A DNA stretch of 64,000 nt, from NCBI GenBank assembly GCA_028532985.1, contig JANCIK010000006.1, positions 1,116,001-1,180,000 of the forward strand, read 5' to 3'. The notes below the pieces were generated by a model. That model had not been told where the DNA came from. It did no database searches and saw only the letters and a program-made list of their open reading frames with translations. Source of the DNA: Stropharia rugosoannulata. Lineage: Eukaryota > Basidiomycota > Agaricomycetes > Agaricales > Strophariaceae. This document shows, piece by piece, positions 13,441 through 24,867 of the stretch. How positions within the stretch are numbered: position 1 is the first letter of the stretch; the number at the start of each line of letters is the position of its first letter. The position numbers were made by a program, and so were the translations under genes.

Positions 13441-16400
13441 CTACCGCCCCACGGGGCCCGCCTTCTTCTGGCCCACCCCCGCGCCTGACTGGGGCAGCTT
13501 CTTGCCACCAACCTGGCCGACACCAAGGCCCATGCTCATTTGCCCCATGCCCATGCCCATCCCGCCCTGGCTCTGCGCGTGCATCTGAGCATTCGCCGCC
13601 GCCACCGCCTGCGCGTGCTGCACTTGCTGCTGCTGTACCTGCTGCACAGCGCGCATCTTCGCCTGAAAATTCGCATACATCTGCTGCGCGACGAGCGGGT
13701 TCGCCGCGGCGTTCATGCCCCCCATACCCATCCCGCCCAAGCCCGCCATCTGCCCCATCTGCCCGCCCTGCTGCCCGGCCCCACCTCCGTTCGTCGCCGC
13801 TGCGGCTGCGGTGAGCTGCATCTGTAGCTGCATCTGCTGGAGCTGCTGTTGTTGCCCTTGCTGCTGCACTCCCATATGCTGTGCCTGCCCACCCATATGC
13901 GCCTGCTGCTGCTGCTGCTGCTGCTGCGAGGCTACCGCCGCCATGCGCAACTGCATCTGCTGCATCTGTAGCGCCTGTTGCGGTGTCAGCGCTTGGCCCC
14001 CGTTGACATTAGCGCCGCCATTCTGTCGCCAGAACGCCGCCGCCGCCGCCGGGTTGAGGGCCGCAGCATTGGGCACACCGTTGACGCCTGGGTTCATGTT
14101 GGCCGCAGGGTTGCCGTTGTTTGCTCCGCCACCTAGGGCGACGTTGAACTGTTGTTGGTAACCGACGGGGTAGCCATAATGCCCTTGCTGGATTTGGGCG
14201 GGGGCTTGCGCGGGAGTCGGTGGTTGGTGCGCTTGGGCTTGAGCTTGAGCTTGAGCCTGCAGTTGCTGCTGCTGAGCAGCCGCCTGAGCCTGAGCCTGCG
14301 CTTGTGCCTGTGCCTGAGCTTGGGCTTGGGCCTGAGCCTGAGCAGCTACATTTTGTTGTTGTTGTTGTTGTTGTTGTTGCTGATGATGATGCTCTTGCTC
14401 CTGCTGCTGTTGTTGCTGTTGTTGCTGTATAACCTGCATTTGTGCCTGCTGTAACGGCGTGGGCCGACGATTTGGCATCTGTATCCCGCCAGGCACACCC
14501 AGCCCCTGCTGTACCTGCTGCTTCATAGGCGGCGACCCCGCCGCAACTGCAGCCGCCTGTGCTGGTGTCATTGGGCGCCCATTCATGCCCATTATGGGTG
14601 ATGTATGCGGGCCCCCATTCACATTAGCAGCAAACGTCGGACCGGCAGCTCCATGCTGCTGTTGAGCCGTCTGCCCTTGCCCTGGCTGACCAGCAAGAGG
14701 GGTCGCGCTCATATGCGGCGTCCGAAGCTGCTGCGCCTGGTTATACCCCGGAACAAACTGGGCGCGATGCTGTTGATGCTGCGACGGCGGCGTCTGCTGA
14801 GGCTGAGGTGGCGCATGTTGCTGCTGCTGTTGCTGAGCATGCTGGTGTGGCGGTGATTGCTGCTGCCCGCCCGGACTCCGTTGGTTGACTTGCGCAGGTG
14901 GGGGCATGGGCGACGTCAGATTGGCGCCCATGCCCAGTTGAGCGTGGGCCACAGCGGGGCTCGCACGGTTCGGCGAAGGCGAGGTCGCAACACCCTGTGG
15001 CATCTGCACCTGCGGTGTCGCCCGCCCACCGTTCTTCTGCTGAGCTGCCATGCTCATCCGTTGCTGTTGCTGCTGGAGCTGGAGCTGCGAGTGCTGCATC
15101 TGCTGCTGATATATCATAGCGGCCGCCTGAGGAGTCGTATTAGGCGGAAGCATGGAGTGCCCAGTCGTTTGCTGGTTGCCGTTCGTGGGCTGCTTCATGC
15201 GTATGCTGGGGGCTTGCAGCGAGAATTGTGAGCCAGGGAGAGGAGAGTTGAATTGAGAAGGGGTAGGCGGATAAGCTGATGCAGGGGTTGACTGTTGGGT
15301 GTGGGTAGGAGCGGCGGATGGTGGTCGGGCAGGTTTGGGTGACTGAGTAAACCTTTGTTGCGCAATTTGAAACTGAGAGGTCTGTGGTTGAGTATGCTGT
15401 TGTGATTGAGGTTGTTGAGGCTGTGATGGGGGACGTGGTTGGACCTGCTGAGGTTGGGTCGGTGGTTGAACATGCTGGGGTTGGGGTGGCTGTTGTTGCG
15501 CCGGTTGTTGTTGTATCGGCCTTTGCTGCTGATTCGCTTGGAATTGGTGCGTATACTGCTGTGAGGTTTGAGTGAACTGTTGTTGTGGGGGGTGAGGTTG
15601 TTGAGGCGGTGGTGGTTGCTGAGGTGTAGGGGTTCGTTTCGCAGCCTCCGTAGCTGCTTGGAGATTGGCGTATACTTGAGGCTGCATATGCGAGCTTGAG
15701 GCTGGTGGGTGACCAGAGGGCGGGTGTTGGTTGACAAATTGATGGGTGGGTTGTGGCGGAATAGGTGTATGGCTCCCGTTCGCCTTGACAAATGCGACGT
15801 TGTTGAATGGAACCTGCGGCGTGTCCTTTTTGGACTTCGATTTTTTATCGGATCCATCGGTTGGAGAAGCAGCAGACGGAATGGATGGGGCGGGTGTAGG
15901 AGTCGTTGTAGGGGGTCGGGAGGTATTCGCATACTGATTAGTTGATGGAGAAGGGCCAGATATAGTGCCTTGCTTAGCCTTACTGGCGGCAATGGCATCC
16001 AGTATACGATAGCTGCCATATAAAACCTAGTTAAGCCGATCCCTATATGAGACGCGGGTATACATACCTGGGTGCATGCGAGCGATTCTCGCGAGGAGCC
16101 ATGAATGATAAGAGACGCTCCCTTCTGGCCTTCTCTGCGCTATCTTGCTCGGGTTCCATTGCAGCAGCCTTGCGCTTGAGCGACACCGGTTCACTGGGAG
16201 TAGAGACCCTGATAACGTGGTTCACTACCCGGGTCAAATGAGGATCGGGGTCGAGGCACAGCGGCTGGGAGGTTGCAAGCTTTATGCGAACAATGGTGTC
16301 AGGGAGTGGCTAACAGGTGCGGCCGAGTTCTCAGACCCACCAGTATTTTGGACTCTGCCTCTAGTGCATCCATGTCCGTCCATTTTGAGCCTTGCTGTCT

Positions 16401-16863
16401 GCTCAGCGAACATAGATCTGCCCACAGGGCTTCTGCGGTCGGATGTAGGACAACGCGCGTTTTCATCGGAGGCGCCGTCGGCGGGTCGTCAGCTTGTGTC
16501 GACCGGTAGTCGAGTAGTTCAACAACCATACATCCTATATCCTAATTAAATCTGTTTGCGGACACGGATGCGCATAACAGACCTTCATAGAACGGAACCC
16601 GAGCCGAGTCAAAGAGGTCCAGGAAATCAACAGGTATGCGGTGTGCGCGTATGTCATCTAGCAGCGACTAGACATTGTCTCAGCACATTTTATTACCCAG
16701 AAAATGGGCGACCACATACCGCAATCTGGTTGTGATAGAGGAATTTTGACCCGTTATTCAGAGTCCAGTGTTCGGGATGCAAGTGCACGGTGAACGATGG
16801 GGACAGGGTGTCTGTCTTGTGTAAAAGCTGCTCGTCGTAGCGCGTACGGTTGTAATCCGCCAT
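13441..16863 (-). CDS. SPT20: Spt20-family SAGA subunit with very long Gln-rich tail
   Basis: Five exons, 16863-16720, 16667-16583, 16534-16341, 16279-16068 and 16012-13441, give about 1,068 residues. The first 200 residues carry the Spt20 domain: SFTVHLHPEHWTLNN, VPFYEGCMVVELLDYR, SKWTDMDALEAESKIL and PLCLDPDPHLTRVVNHV. Spt20 scaffolds the SAGA histone acetyltransferase and coactivator complex in the nucleus. The remaining 800 residues are low complexity, with poly-Gln, Gln/Pro, Met/Gly and an alternating Ala-Gln run around 14227-14345. This is much longer than the tail of yeast Spt20 and has the composition of a prion-like or activation domain. The first four exons are short and would be lost if only the long Gln-rich frame were called. 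Confidence 0.88.
14227..14455. repeat. Ala-Gln dipeptide and CAG/CAA triplet repeats within SPT20
   Basis: On the minus strand the sequence encodes alternating Ala-Gln over roughly 14227-14345, flanked by GTT/GCT triplet runs coding poly-Gln (14353-14380 and 14400-14430). A perfect CTG run also lies at 13902-13927. These short tandem repeats are likely length-variable between strains. Confidence 0.85.
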
Positions 16864-17032
16864 CTCCTTGGTATCTGGGGCGGCAGGAGATCCAGGGGGC
16901 CTTGGATAGACCACAGTGCCACTGCAGTGAACTGCAGGAAATGACAAGCACTATTGATCACGTAATCAACGCTATAGAGTCGCGTTTAGCACATCACGTG
17001 CGCTGCACTTTCTTCCACTTATCATTGACATC
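16864..17032. promoter_or_regulatory. Shared divergent promoter of SPT20 and HGH1
   Basis: Only 169 bp separate the two outward-facing ATG codons at 16863 (minus) and 17033 (plus), so control regions must be shared or overlapping. No clear TATA box is present. Confidence 0.55.
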
Positions 17033-18732
17033 ATGGACGCCCAGCTGCGCGAGGTCTGTGTTCAGCAATCCCCTTCAGCAGCCTTCTATTCAACGTCCAT
17101 GCCAGCTTATTCCGTTTCTGAGGGATAGGAACCCCCAGGTCAGACAGCTGGCCCTCGAAAATCTCCTGCCGCAAACCATCCAAGGCGCACCTCACAGAAA
17201 TATTTTTTTCGAAGGTCTCTCATCCGGGGGACTCGAGAAGGCGAAGGAAAGCAATATTATCCGAGATCTCAAGCTTCTATGTAGAGACCAGCTCGTACGA
17301 ACGATATCTTTCCCAGAACTCGGCACGATCTCATACTTTGATAGAGCGTAGCGCATGATGCCTTCCGCGCTCTGGTCAATCTATCTGATTCGCCCATGAT
17401 GCTGACCCCTCTATCGGACCCAGTTTTTCTTACATTTGTTGTGTCCTACATTATTGTGCGTCAACTTCTTCATTTTTCTATATATCGTACAGACTTTATT
17501 GTCAGAATCCCAATTCAATTCTTGCCGACCTTGCATCCATGCTTCTCTCAAATCTCACAGCGGCTACGCCCGCCTGCGCAACACTGCTTACAATGAAAGT
17601 AAAAGTAATTCCAGATTCGAGATTCTCCAATGGTGTATTTCCTGTCGACTCGCGGTGTGGCTCATGTCCTGAACCTGTACCGTATCCACAAGCCGAACCC
17701 AGGGAAGTCGCCGCCCTACCTCTGCTGATTAATGCATTTGTGGAAGGGGCGCAAATCGTGGACGACCTGTCGAAACGGACGCGCAAGGCCAATCTGAACT
17801 TCATGGCCAGTGTTTTTGCTAACATGACGGCTGTAAGTTCTCCACTGAACCGTCACAGACATACCATTAATCGACGGAGCAGTCGCCGGTCGCAAGGAAT
17901 CACTTCCTGTCTCCTCAACCTACGGATGTACTCAAAGAAGATTCGATCATCGAGTACCCGCTGGCGAAACTTGTGGTGTTTACCGAGCATGAAGATAAAA
18001 CCCGTCGAGCAGGAGTTGCTGCTGCGATTAAGTGAGTTTAATTATACTACCGAGATGTACGCATGCTCATTAGCGCGCCCTTAGAAACTGCGCGTTCCAT
18101 GCCCTGGGACATAAGACTATTCTTAGCCCAGAATCCGAAATGGTTTCCGTCCTTCCCTCCAAGGAAGCTGCACCTGGGATAAATGCGCTCCCGTATCTTC
18201 TTCTGCCTCTTGCGGGTCCAGAGGAACTAGAAATCGAAGTAAGCTAAGTCTCCTATTTATACATTCGCGCATTTTCTTAATAGGCTTCCGTATAGGATCA
18301 AGAAAAAGTTCCGGAACTTTTGCAATTCCTGCCCCCGACGAAAAAGCGTGAGCCCGATGCCACCATCAGACTCACACATGTGGAGACGCTCCTGCTTCTA
18401 TGTCATACTCGATGGGGGCGAGACTTTCAGCGCCAGCACGGTGTATACGAAATTATAAAATCCACGCACTTCAACGAGACCGTTGACAAGGTTAGACCCC
18501 CCGGATACACTTTTCTTCTGAAAAAGAACTCTAATGTTCGGTACCATAGATCTCTGAACATATAGAACGCTTAGTACAGCTGTTGCATGGCGATGAGCCC
18601 AAAATAACTAGCGGAGAAGATGAGTTTGAAGAACTAGCCAAGGAGCAAGAGAAACAGATGGGCGGGGATGTCAAGGCTGTCCTGAAAGACGAAGACTCCG
18701 ATGATGAGGATATGCGTATTGAAGAGATATAA
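17033..18732 (+). CDS. HGH1: Hgh1/FAM203-family chaperone for eEF2
   Basis: Eight exons, 17033-17053, 17106-17294, 17345-17455, 17506-17832, 17883-18031, 18085-18238, 18296-18490 and 18550-18732, give about 442 residues. In yeast Hgh1 is an armadillo-repeat co-chaperone that works with TRiC to fold translation elongation factor 2. Recognisable pieces are MDAQLRELIPFLRDRNPQVR, HDAFRALVNLSDSP, NPNSILADLASMLLSNLTA, NHFLSPQPTDVLKEDSIIEY and the acidic C-terminus DSDDEDMRIEEI. The first exon codes only seven residues. Exon 3 is joined at the AG ending at 17344, because the later AG breaks the frame. Confidence 0.9.
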
Positions 18733-19208
18733 ACCGCTGTACTTATCGCAAACTGCCCAGTGTTATCAGTACGGACTACAACCCCCGCCGTTAGCCTTCG
18801 TTCGATCAATTCACTTTGCCCTAAGGGCTCTTTACCTTGGTATGTAGAAATTTGAACGATTACAAACACTACTGAAAGATCTATATTTTGATCTGAGCAG
18901 GAGGAAGCGACGCGTTCTTTCCAGAGTATAACAAATGGATCAATTGGCTCCTCTAACACCGGCATTGGCTTTCGAGTCGATGATTACCGAAATAGCGAAC
19001 GTTCACATTGCATGGTAAATTCATTCATACAACGCATGCTGTGCGGTGTACTTGCCATCTAGACTAAGTGCGAGTCTATGTCGCAGAAATGTGCAACAAT
19101 CGACGACCAAGACAGTCTGAGAAATTAATTCAAATTGTCAAGCAATTCTACAACAGAATTAAAGGGATAGAAAGAACAGGTAGTAGCAACTTGCATTGTT
19201 TCTCTAAT
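18733..19208. other. Convergent intergenic spacer
   Basis: Lies between the 3' end of HGH1 and the 3' end of FAD monooxygenase copy A. A minus-strand open frame at 18531-18965 overlaps HGH1 exon 8 antisense and looks like chance. Confidence 0.5.
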
Positions 19209-21081
19209 TTAACGAGACTCTATCAACCGCAAGGCCTCTTCAACTAAGCCATCTATGGAAGTCGTCCAAGCCCATTCCGAATTTTTCGAAATTACTTCAC
19301 CCAGGTTCTTCAATTTTGCTAGCATCTCTTTCTCGGGAAGCTTGGCAAAATCGATCTCCTCGCACTTTAGTGTGTAGTAGAGCCCATTGAGGCGAGAGCG
19401 CTCCTGGACATCCTGCGAGAGGGGTCGGCGGATGTGATCGTAGATGCTTAATGCGCGTGAGATTGTCGCCTTGGTGGTTAATGGATGACCAAGAAGAAGA
19501 GCGAGGGTGTATGCATCCTATATAAAAGCCTTTGAGAATTTTCTGGCTGGCTAAGTTTATGTAGGGTACGTACTTCTACAGCTTGACCTGCACCCGAGCC
19601 TTGGAATGGGGTCATTGCGTGAGCCTTGCGATGTAAATTAATTCTCACTTCTGACAGACAATCAATGAGATAAGCTTACAGCATCACCTAAAATAGCAAC
19701 GTTTCCATACACATAAGATTTCAATGGCTTTACGGTATGGATAGCCCAACGCAGGGAGTGGTCGACACACTATGGAAGTATCAGATAAGGCACTGCCTAA
19801 CGGGGTGGTAGACTGACATCTAATAACGCTTGAACTTCCGGTTCCCAGTCGCGGAATATGGCCGAGAACTCATTTTTATTGGCCGGGGAAACCCATGCCT
19901 CCGTATATTTCGTCCCTTCCAAATGATGCTGCCCACTGAACGCAACGAAGTTAATCATTTTACCATGAGATATTGGATACGCAACGACATGCTAAAATAC
20001 AAGTCAATTTCTCGTCATTAATTCATAGAGACACGTCAACTTGACTTACTCCATTGCGACCAATATATTGAATGGGTTGTGTAAAGACACGATGGTTGGG
20101 ACTTCGGATCCTCAATTTCTCCGGCGTAATGAGGGCTCTATATGCATTTATACCGGTCCAGCTGGGTTCAATCAAGGACGTGAGATTTGCAGCTTCTGTG
20201 CAGTTTCCCTGGCATTGAGCCCATTGGCTATGTTCGTTGAGAAGAGACCTTCTGACTGCCGACTTGAGACCGTCAGCTCCTAACAGCACGTCACAAGACG
20301 CTTGTGTCCCGTCCTCAAATAAAAGATTGATAGGGCCGCCTGGTTGCTGACAGTATGACCGAAGACGTTTAGAGCAGTGAACCTGATACGATGGAGGCAA
20401 GTGCCTAAGTAGCACCTTTTGGAAGTCGGGGCGGTGGAAAGTCATCAGGTTCCCTAATGTAACAGCAAATAAATGAATAAAATGGTCAGCGGAAGATTGT
20501 GAACGTAGAGTTAAGATGATACCTTTTGTGATCGCTGTATAGAATTCAATGCCTTCTGCACGGTCGCCCCTCCGAAAAATAAAAGATGGCACTTGTGTCG
20601 ACGAGTTAATTAAAAGTCCCGTGGTATCCCAATCTAAAAAATGTACCTGGTCCGTCCGTACGCTGTATGTCAGTGCAACGCAGTAGGTCTTCCTCCAGAT
20701 TTAATTTTTGTATCACTTCCCAAGGTCCTGACGAATGTTCATTAATTAGGTGAGGCGAAATACTCAACGTGGAGCTGTTTACTTACGAGGGAACAAGCCA
20801 AAACCAGCTCCGATTTCGGCGAGCTTCTCTGCAGCTTCGAATATTTCTACTTCGATATCTGGATACTGCGACAGAGCAACTGTGTACGCAATCCAAAAAC
20901 AAAAACAAAAAACAGCTGTAAATTGACCGACAACGGTGAGGTCATGATCCCATTCTTACCTGCAGTCGTTAAACCGCCAATACCCGCTCCACTACACTTT
21001 TCATCAGTTTTAAGACGTGGGTCGTGGAGAATGCTACATAACTGACCATATCGCAACCTTAAACTTCTTTTCAGAAGGCAT
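19209..21081 (-). CDS. FAD-dependent monooxygenase, salicylate hydroxylase-like (copy A)
   Basis: The minus-strand exons match copy B (54194-56060) one for one, with intact phases from MPSEKKFKVAICGAGIGGLT to EEALRLIESR and stop, about 445 residues. Motifs of class A flavin monooxygenases are GAGIGG (FAD Rossmann), DVLLGADGLKSAVR (DG motif) and NVAILGDA plus AHAMTPFQGSGAGQAVE, together the GD motif. These enzymes use NAD(P)H and O2 to hydroxylate an aromatic ring; salicylate is only the nearest named substrate. Near 20590-20640 the reading frame needs a 55 bp intron ending in CACAAG, also used in copy B. No signal peptide is visible. The flanking plus-strand DNA beyond 21081 is also duplicated beside copy B. 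Confidence 0.87.
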
Positions 21082-21089
21082 CTGTCAGA

Positions 21090-21420
21090 ATTCCTACGAC
21101 AAGGTACTACAAGCTGCAAGATGGCACTGGGGTATTGAACGACAGGATTACGGGAGTACACAAACGGTTATAAAAAGTGTTTTGGGGTGGTGCCGCAGAA
21201 CATCGGCAGGCATATAGAGACCATCTCCACGGTCTTAAAAGCATAATTGTACTGGAGACCTTCGGAGACATAGTCAAGGAGCAAGGGCAAATATAAGTTA
21301 GAATCCATGACATGCGAGATCACCAGATGATTTCATTGTTCGATGATGTGCCGTCCATTCATTCCCACGATTCCGTGATGTCTGCAGTATGTCTTCATAT
21401 GCCTTCAGTTGATATTTGAC
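21090..21420 (+). pseudogene. Broken copy of the divergent neighbour of the monooxygenase
   Basis: Upstream of copy A, reading away from it, the sequence around 21270-21380 matches the neighbour ORF of copy B (53864-54124 minus). Shared pieces are GTCAAGGAGCAAGGG, CATGACATGCGAGATC and TCCCACGATTCCGT. In copy A the frame meets a stop soon after the first block and the spacing differs. The protein family is not recognised in either copy. Confidence 0.6.
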
Positions 21421-22072
21421 TGAAATCGACAAGGATCATAACGTCAGAAGTCACTGTTACTTTCGTGAGCCATATCCTAAAATTTAGAGTAAATATATAA
21501 TATATTTTATCAACTACAAATACCAAAATCACCAAAATTAAACACGCCACCGAGGCTTGACCGACTTCTCTGTAACATGTATACATAGTTTCCGAAGGCT
21601 TCAAATAAACTGAGCCTCGGATCTAAGAGAGTTGCGGAATTGCTATAAGGGACCCGAGCTAAATGCATGACAGCTACTTCATATAGATTAAGTATGGGTA
21701 TCGGACTTGTGTGCTAATTGAAAGAGACCACCGTCGTAGCAACCTGAGTGCGAGTGATTCGGATATCAGATGAAGTAGGATACATCACTCGTATCCCTCC
21801 CTCGCTACGTTATTAGAGAGGAATCTGTCGTCTCGCGGACCTTCAACTACTCTATGTTATTATTTGAGCAAGAATATCACTACAAATAACTACAGAATTG
21901 TTATTCAGAGCAAGTCCCATGTCAATTTACTCATAAGTATAGTTGCAGCACGGTCACAGTGCAGCTAAGATGGAATTAAGCGGCAAAAAAATTACTACGA
22001 TCGTTCACTCTGAAATTTTTCAAGCGCGCCTTACTGAGAACCATCCGTACCGCCCAGAGTTTAAGTATGTGA
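21421..22072. other. AT-rich intergenic region
   Basis: No gene is seen. It lies downstream of the pectate lyase pseudogene and beyond the broken neighbour frame of monooxygenase copy A. Confidence 0.45.
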
Positions 22073-22754
22073 TCAATCGACTTTGCCAACACCGGCATTG
22101 GCTTGCACGAAAGAAGGGATAGCGGAAGCGGCCATGATAGATGCACTCTTGAACGTGGACTATCGAATAACTAATTAAGTTGGGGTTTGTGACATAGTAA
22201 AGTGTTACACACCGCGGTAAATCCATTCAGCGTACCGGTATTTGTAGCTATACCAGGAAGCGCACCCGAAGAAACTCTGTAGACAGTGAAGCTTCTGTTC
22301 CATGTTCTAAGTAAAACGTACTGTAACGATCATCTGTCGCCCCACATATTGGATCTGTCAAATATTAGAAGTGAATACGGGATACTCCTTACCACGCTCG
22401 TACTTACTGTGTTGTGATCTATCTGAGAAGGGGGATGGTTTAAATTGAGGGTCCCTCCGGAGCTTAAGCGTAATTTACATACCCAAATTTTACTCCCTCC
22501 GTCAATTTGGATAGCGTCCTGATACCTTCAGACGACGTGTAGTCAAATATCTTGTCCAAAACTATAACGCGTGCGGTGTTGTCGCTGAGCCAGCTAGTAA
22601 GTTGCGCCAAGGAAGTAGGAGTCGCAGGCGAAGCGCTTCCACCTCCAGTGGTGCCAGAGGCAAGTCCGAACGGCGTCCCAACAGCGAGAGCACTCTTGCC
22701 TAAGGAGAGCACAGTGAGAGTAAGTGAGAGGTGTAGTTCAAGAGCTGACAGCAT
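22073..22754 (-). pseudogene. Internally deleted pectate/pectin lyase (PL1 family)
   Basis: The N-terminus is convincing: a hydrophobic signal peptide (about 24 residues) is followed by FGLASGTTGGGSASPATPTS and ARVIVLDKIFDYTSSEG, the start of fungal secreted PL1 lyases that cleave pectin. The C-terminus is equally clear at 22140-22073: SAIPSFVQANAGVGKVD and stop. Between them only about 300 bp remain, with a VGRQMIVT-like scrap near 22350 and stop codons. Nearly all of the beta-helix and the catalytic region are missing. A normal PL1 enzyme has about 380 residues, so I call this a pseudogene with a large internal deletion. Confidence 0.75.
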
Positions 22755-23142
22755 TACGGTGATGGGGGAGTGTTTCGATCTTGAAGGAGCCGGCCTGCAT
22801 TATAACAGCCTAGAACAAGAAGTTGGATACCAAAATTACAGATGGCCCAAAGTCTCGCGGATTGCCTACTGCATCCTACTGCCTCGTATAGCTGCTTATA
22901 GCTGGTAGCTTGTATATGGAGCAGCATTGTATTGACGCCGCGGGTTGTTATAGGAGTCTACAGTGAGGTCGTTGTATATCTGCGTTCAAAGAATTTCAAT
23001 TGGTGGAACATATATCGCACCACACTAAAACCTATTTAGTGCTGACAATGTTTCTTTTATTCTTTCCGATAACACGGATGCCATACGACTTTAGACTAGT
23101 GCTTCACATCAAGGCTGCGGTATTGCATATTACATGCTGCAT
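22755..23142. other. Intergenic spacer
   Basis: Lies between the lyase pseudogene start and the stop of the acetyltransferase-like gene. No gene is seen. Confidence 0.5.
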
Positions 23143-24867
23143 TTACTCCTCTAAAAATGCCCTGATTTGAGACTGGACGAAATTATCGTCATTAGGGTTG
23201 GATCCGCCTCCAGCTACCAGAATAAAGCAGTTAGGTAAGGGAAAATATGAGCAGCACGTAGTGGACATTACATACCAGTATGTCCCCAAACGGTATCTAT
23301 GACAACAAGACGCGCAGTACTCGTTAACGAGCTCATCTCATTCACGCTGTCTTCAGGCTATATGCATAGCTGTAAGAAAGCTGTAAGGTCTGTTATAGAG
23401 AGCCTACTAACTGGGAAATACAGGTCGGTCTTGCTGGGCATAATCAGTCCTTTAGCAGATATTTGACTCAAGCAAGCCCCGAGGTCGCCTCCGTGGTGTA
23501 TTTTCGAGATATCTCCCGTCTGCCAGGTGTGGACAAGAGTCACTAAATCATTAGCATCCCATGCTTCAATGAAGCGACCTTCCCATCTCTCCCGCATGAA
23601 AGAAGCAAGGTCAGGATAGCTAAGAAAAGAATTACAGTCAATTACTTATTTGGGCTCGCTTGAAGGGCTGGTGAAGACTTACGTTCCATCCATCTTGTAT
23701 TTATGCTCGCGAAACCACTGTAGGTTGCAGCTATTCGTTAAAGGTGCCCCAGGCAAAACATATATAAACCATACCGTCTGTCCATACGCCCACGCACAAT
23801 ACACCCGTCCAAACGCCCGAATTCCATTATGTGGACTTTGTTTGTAGTGCCCATTCTCGAAGTCCTTTGATGCGACGAGAGCAGCTTTCGGTCCTTCCAA
23901 GAAGCTTGTTTCGTACCAACAATGAGTGGTCGGAATGTGTGCATATAGACGTTGAATGATACCATATATTATGAGGGCTCGTGCGTGCTGAGCCACATAT
24001 CACGACATATCTACAGTATATTACCAACTCGTTATTCTAGAACAGTTTCTAGCTGGTAAGAAAACAACTCACCGTTCGACAAAGTTCGGATACATAACGG
24101 GCCAATGATACGCCTGGAAACAAAGATAAACTAAGGATCATCACGAGTTGGGATCAACGTACCTGTTGACCGCCCATAGAGAACCCTATGATCGCAAAAA
24201 GTTTTTTAACGCCAAGTTTCTGCAGGACAGCATACTGTGCTCGGCTGTAAACGACCAATTGTGAACATTGTAGAAAAGCGAGAACGTCGTCCAAGTATAG
24301 GGACTTTCTACTCACATGTTATCTACATATGACACTGCAGGAAAATACGGCCCGTTGTACGGAGCCGGCTGAAACATGTACGTCGGTGACGCTGGAAAGC
24401 AATTATGTAGATGCCGGCACTTACAGTATTGGAGGGAGATGAGGACTAGAGACAAGAATTCGATTCAGCGCTTCGTCTTCCGGGTTAAAAGGTATGAATG
24501 TTATATACCTCTCCATTGGAGAACAGAGCAAAAGTGACAATGAAATACTTCGCCGGGTCCATCACCTTCATTCCGAGTTTCACGTTATTTTTCATCGATT
24601 GAAATGAATGTGAGAAGTAATAAGATGACATACTTTGCCTTCTCCTACCATGTACAGTTGACCTAGTTGGATTGTCGTACATCACTCATCACAGAGCATC
24701 CTCACGATTCACTCACTGTCCAATTTAGCACCGAAGCATGTAGGGAATACAATGCATGGTTTAGCGATGTCTCCGTATGTCCTGTAAGCAGTGATTGCAT
24801 CTGGCAGCACCCCTCCCGATACCAGAAAGCGACCGTGATGGTGATATTGGGTCGTAGACGAGGACAT
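23143..24867 (-). CDS. Homoserine O-acetyltransferase-like alpha/beta hydrolase
   Basis: A multi-exon minus-strand gene. Exons include a first part with LPDAITAYRTYGDIAKPCIVFPTC, then GQLYMVGEGK, VMDPAKYFIVTFALFSNGE, a nucleophile elbow GFSMGGQQ near 24190-24160, and EGPKAALVASKDFENGHY. Later come REHKYKMDGTYPDLASFM, DANDLVTLVHTWQTGDIS, ALIMP-like GLIMPSKTDLYFP and the catalytic His in DTVWGHTAGGGSNPNDD. Ser, Asp (KTDLYFP) and His are all visible. The fold is that of MetX/Met2, which acetylates homoserine for methionine synthesis. This fungal branch is diverged, however, and may act as an esterase or transferase on another substrate. Start at the ATG at 24867 is tentative; the frame is open upstream. 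Confidence 0.8.

Noticed and set aside
13540..15575. Plus-strand Cys/Leu/Val-rich frames opposite the SPT20 tail
   Set aside because: Reverse reading of poly-Gln and Pro codons gives Leu, Cys and Val runs. These are shadows of the real gene.
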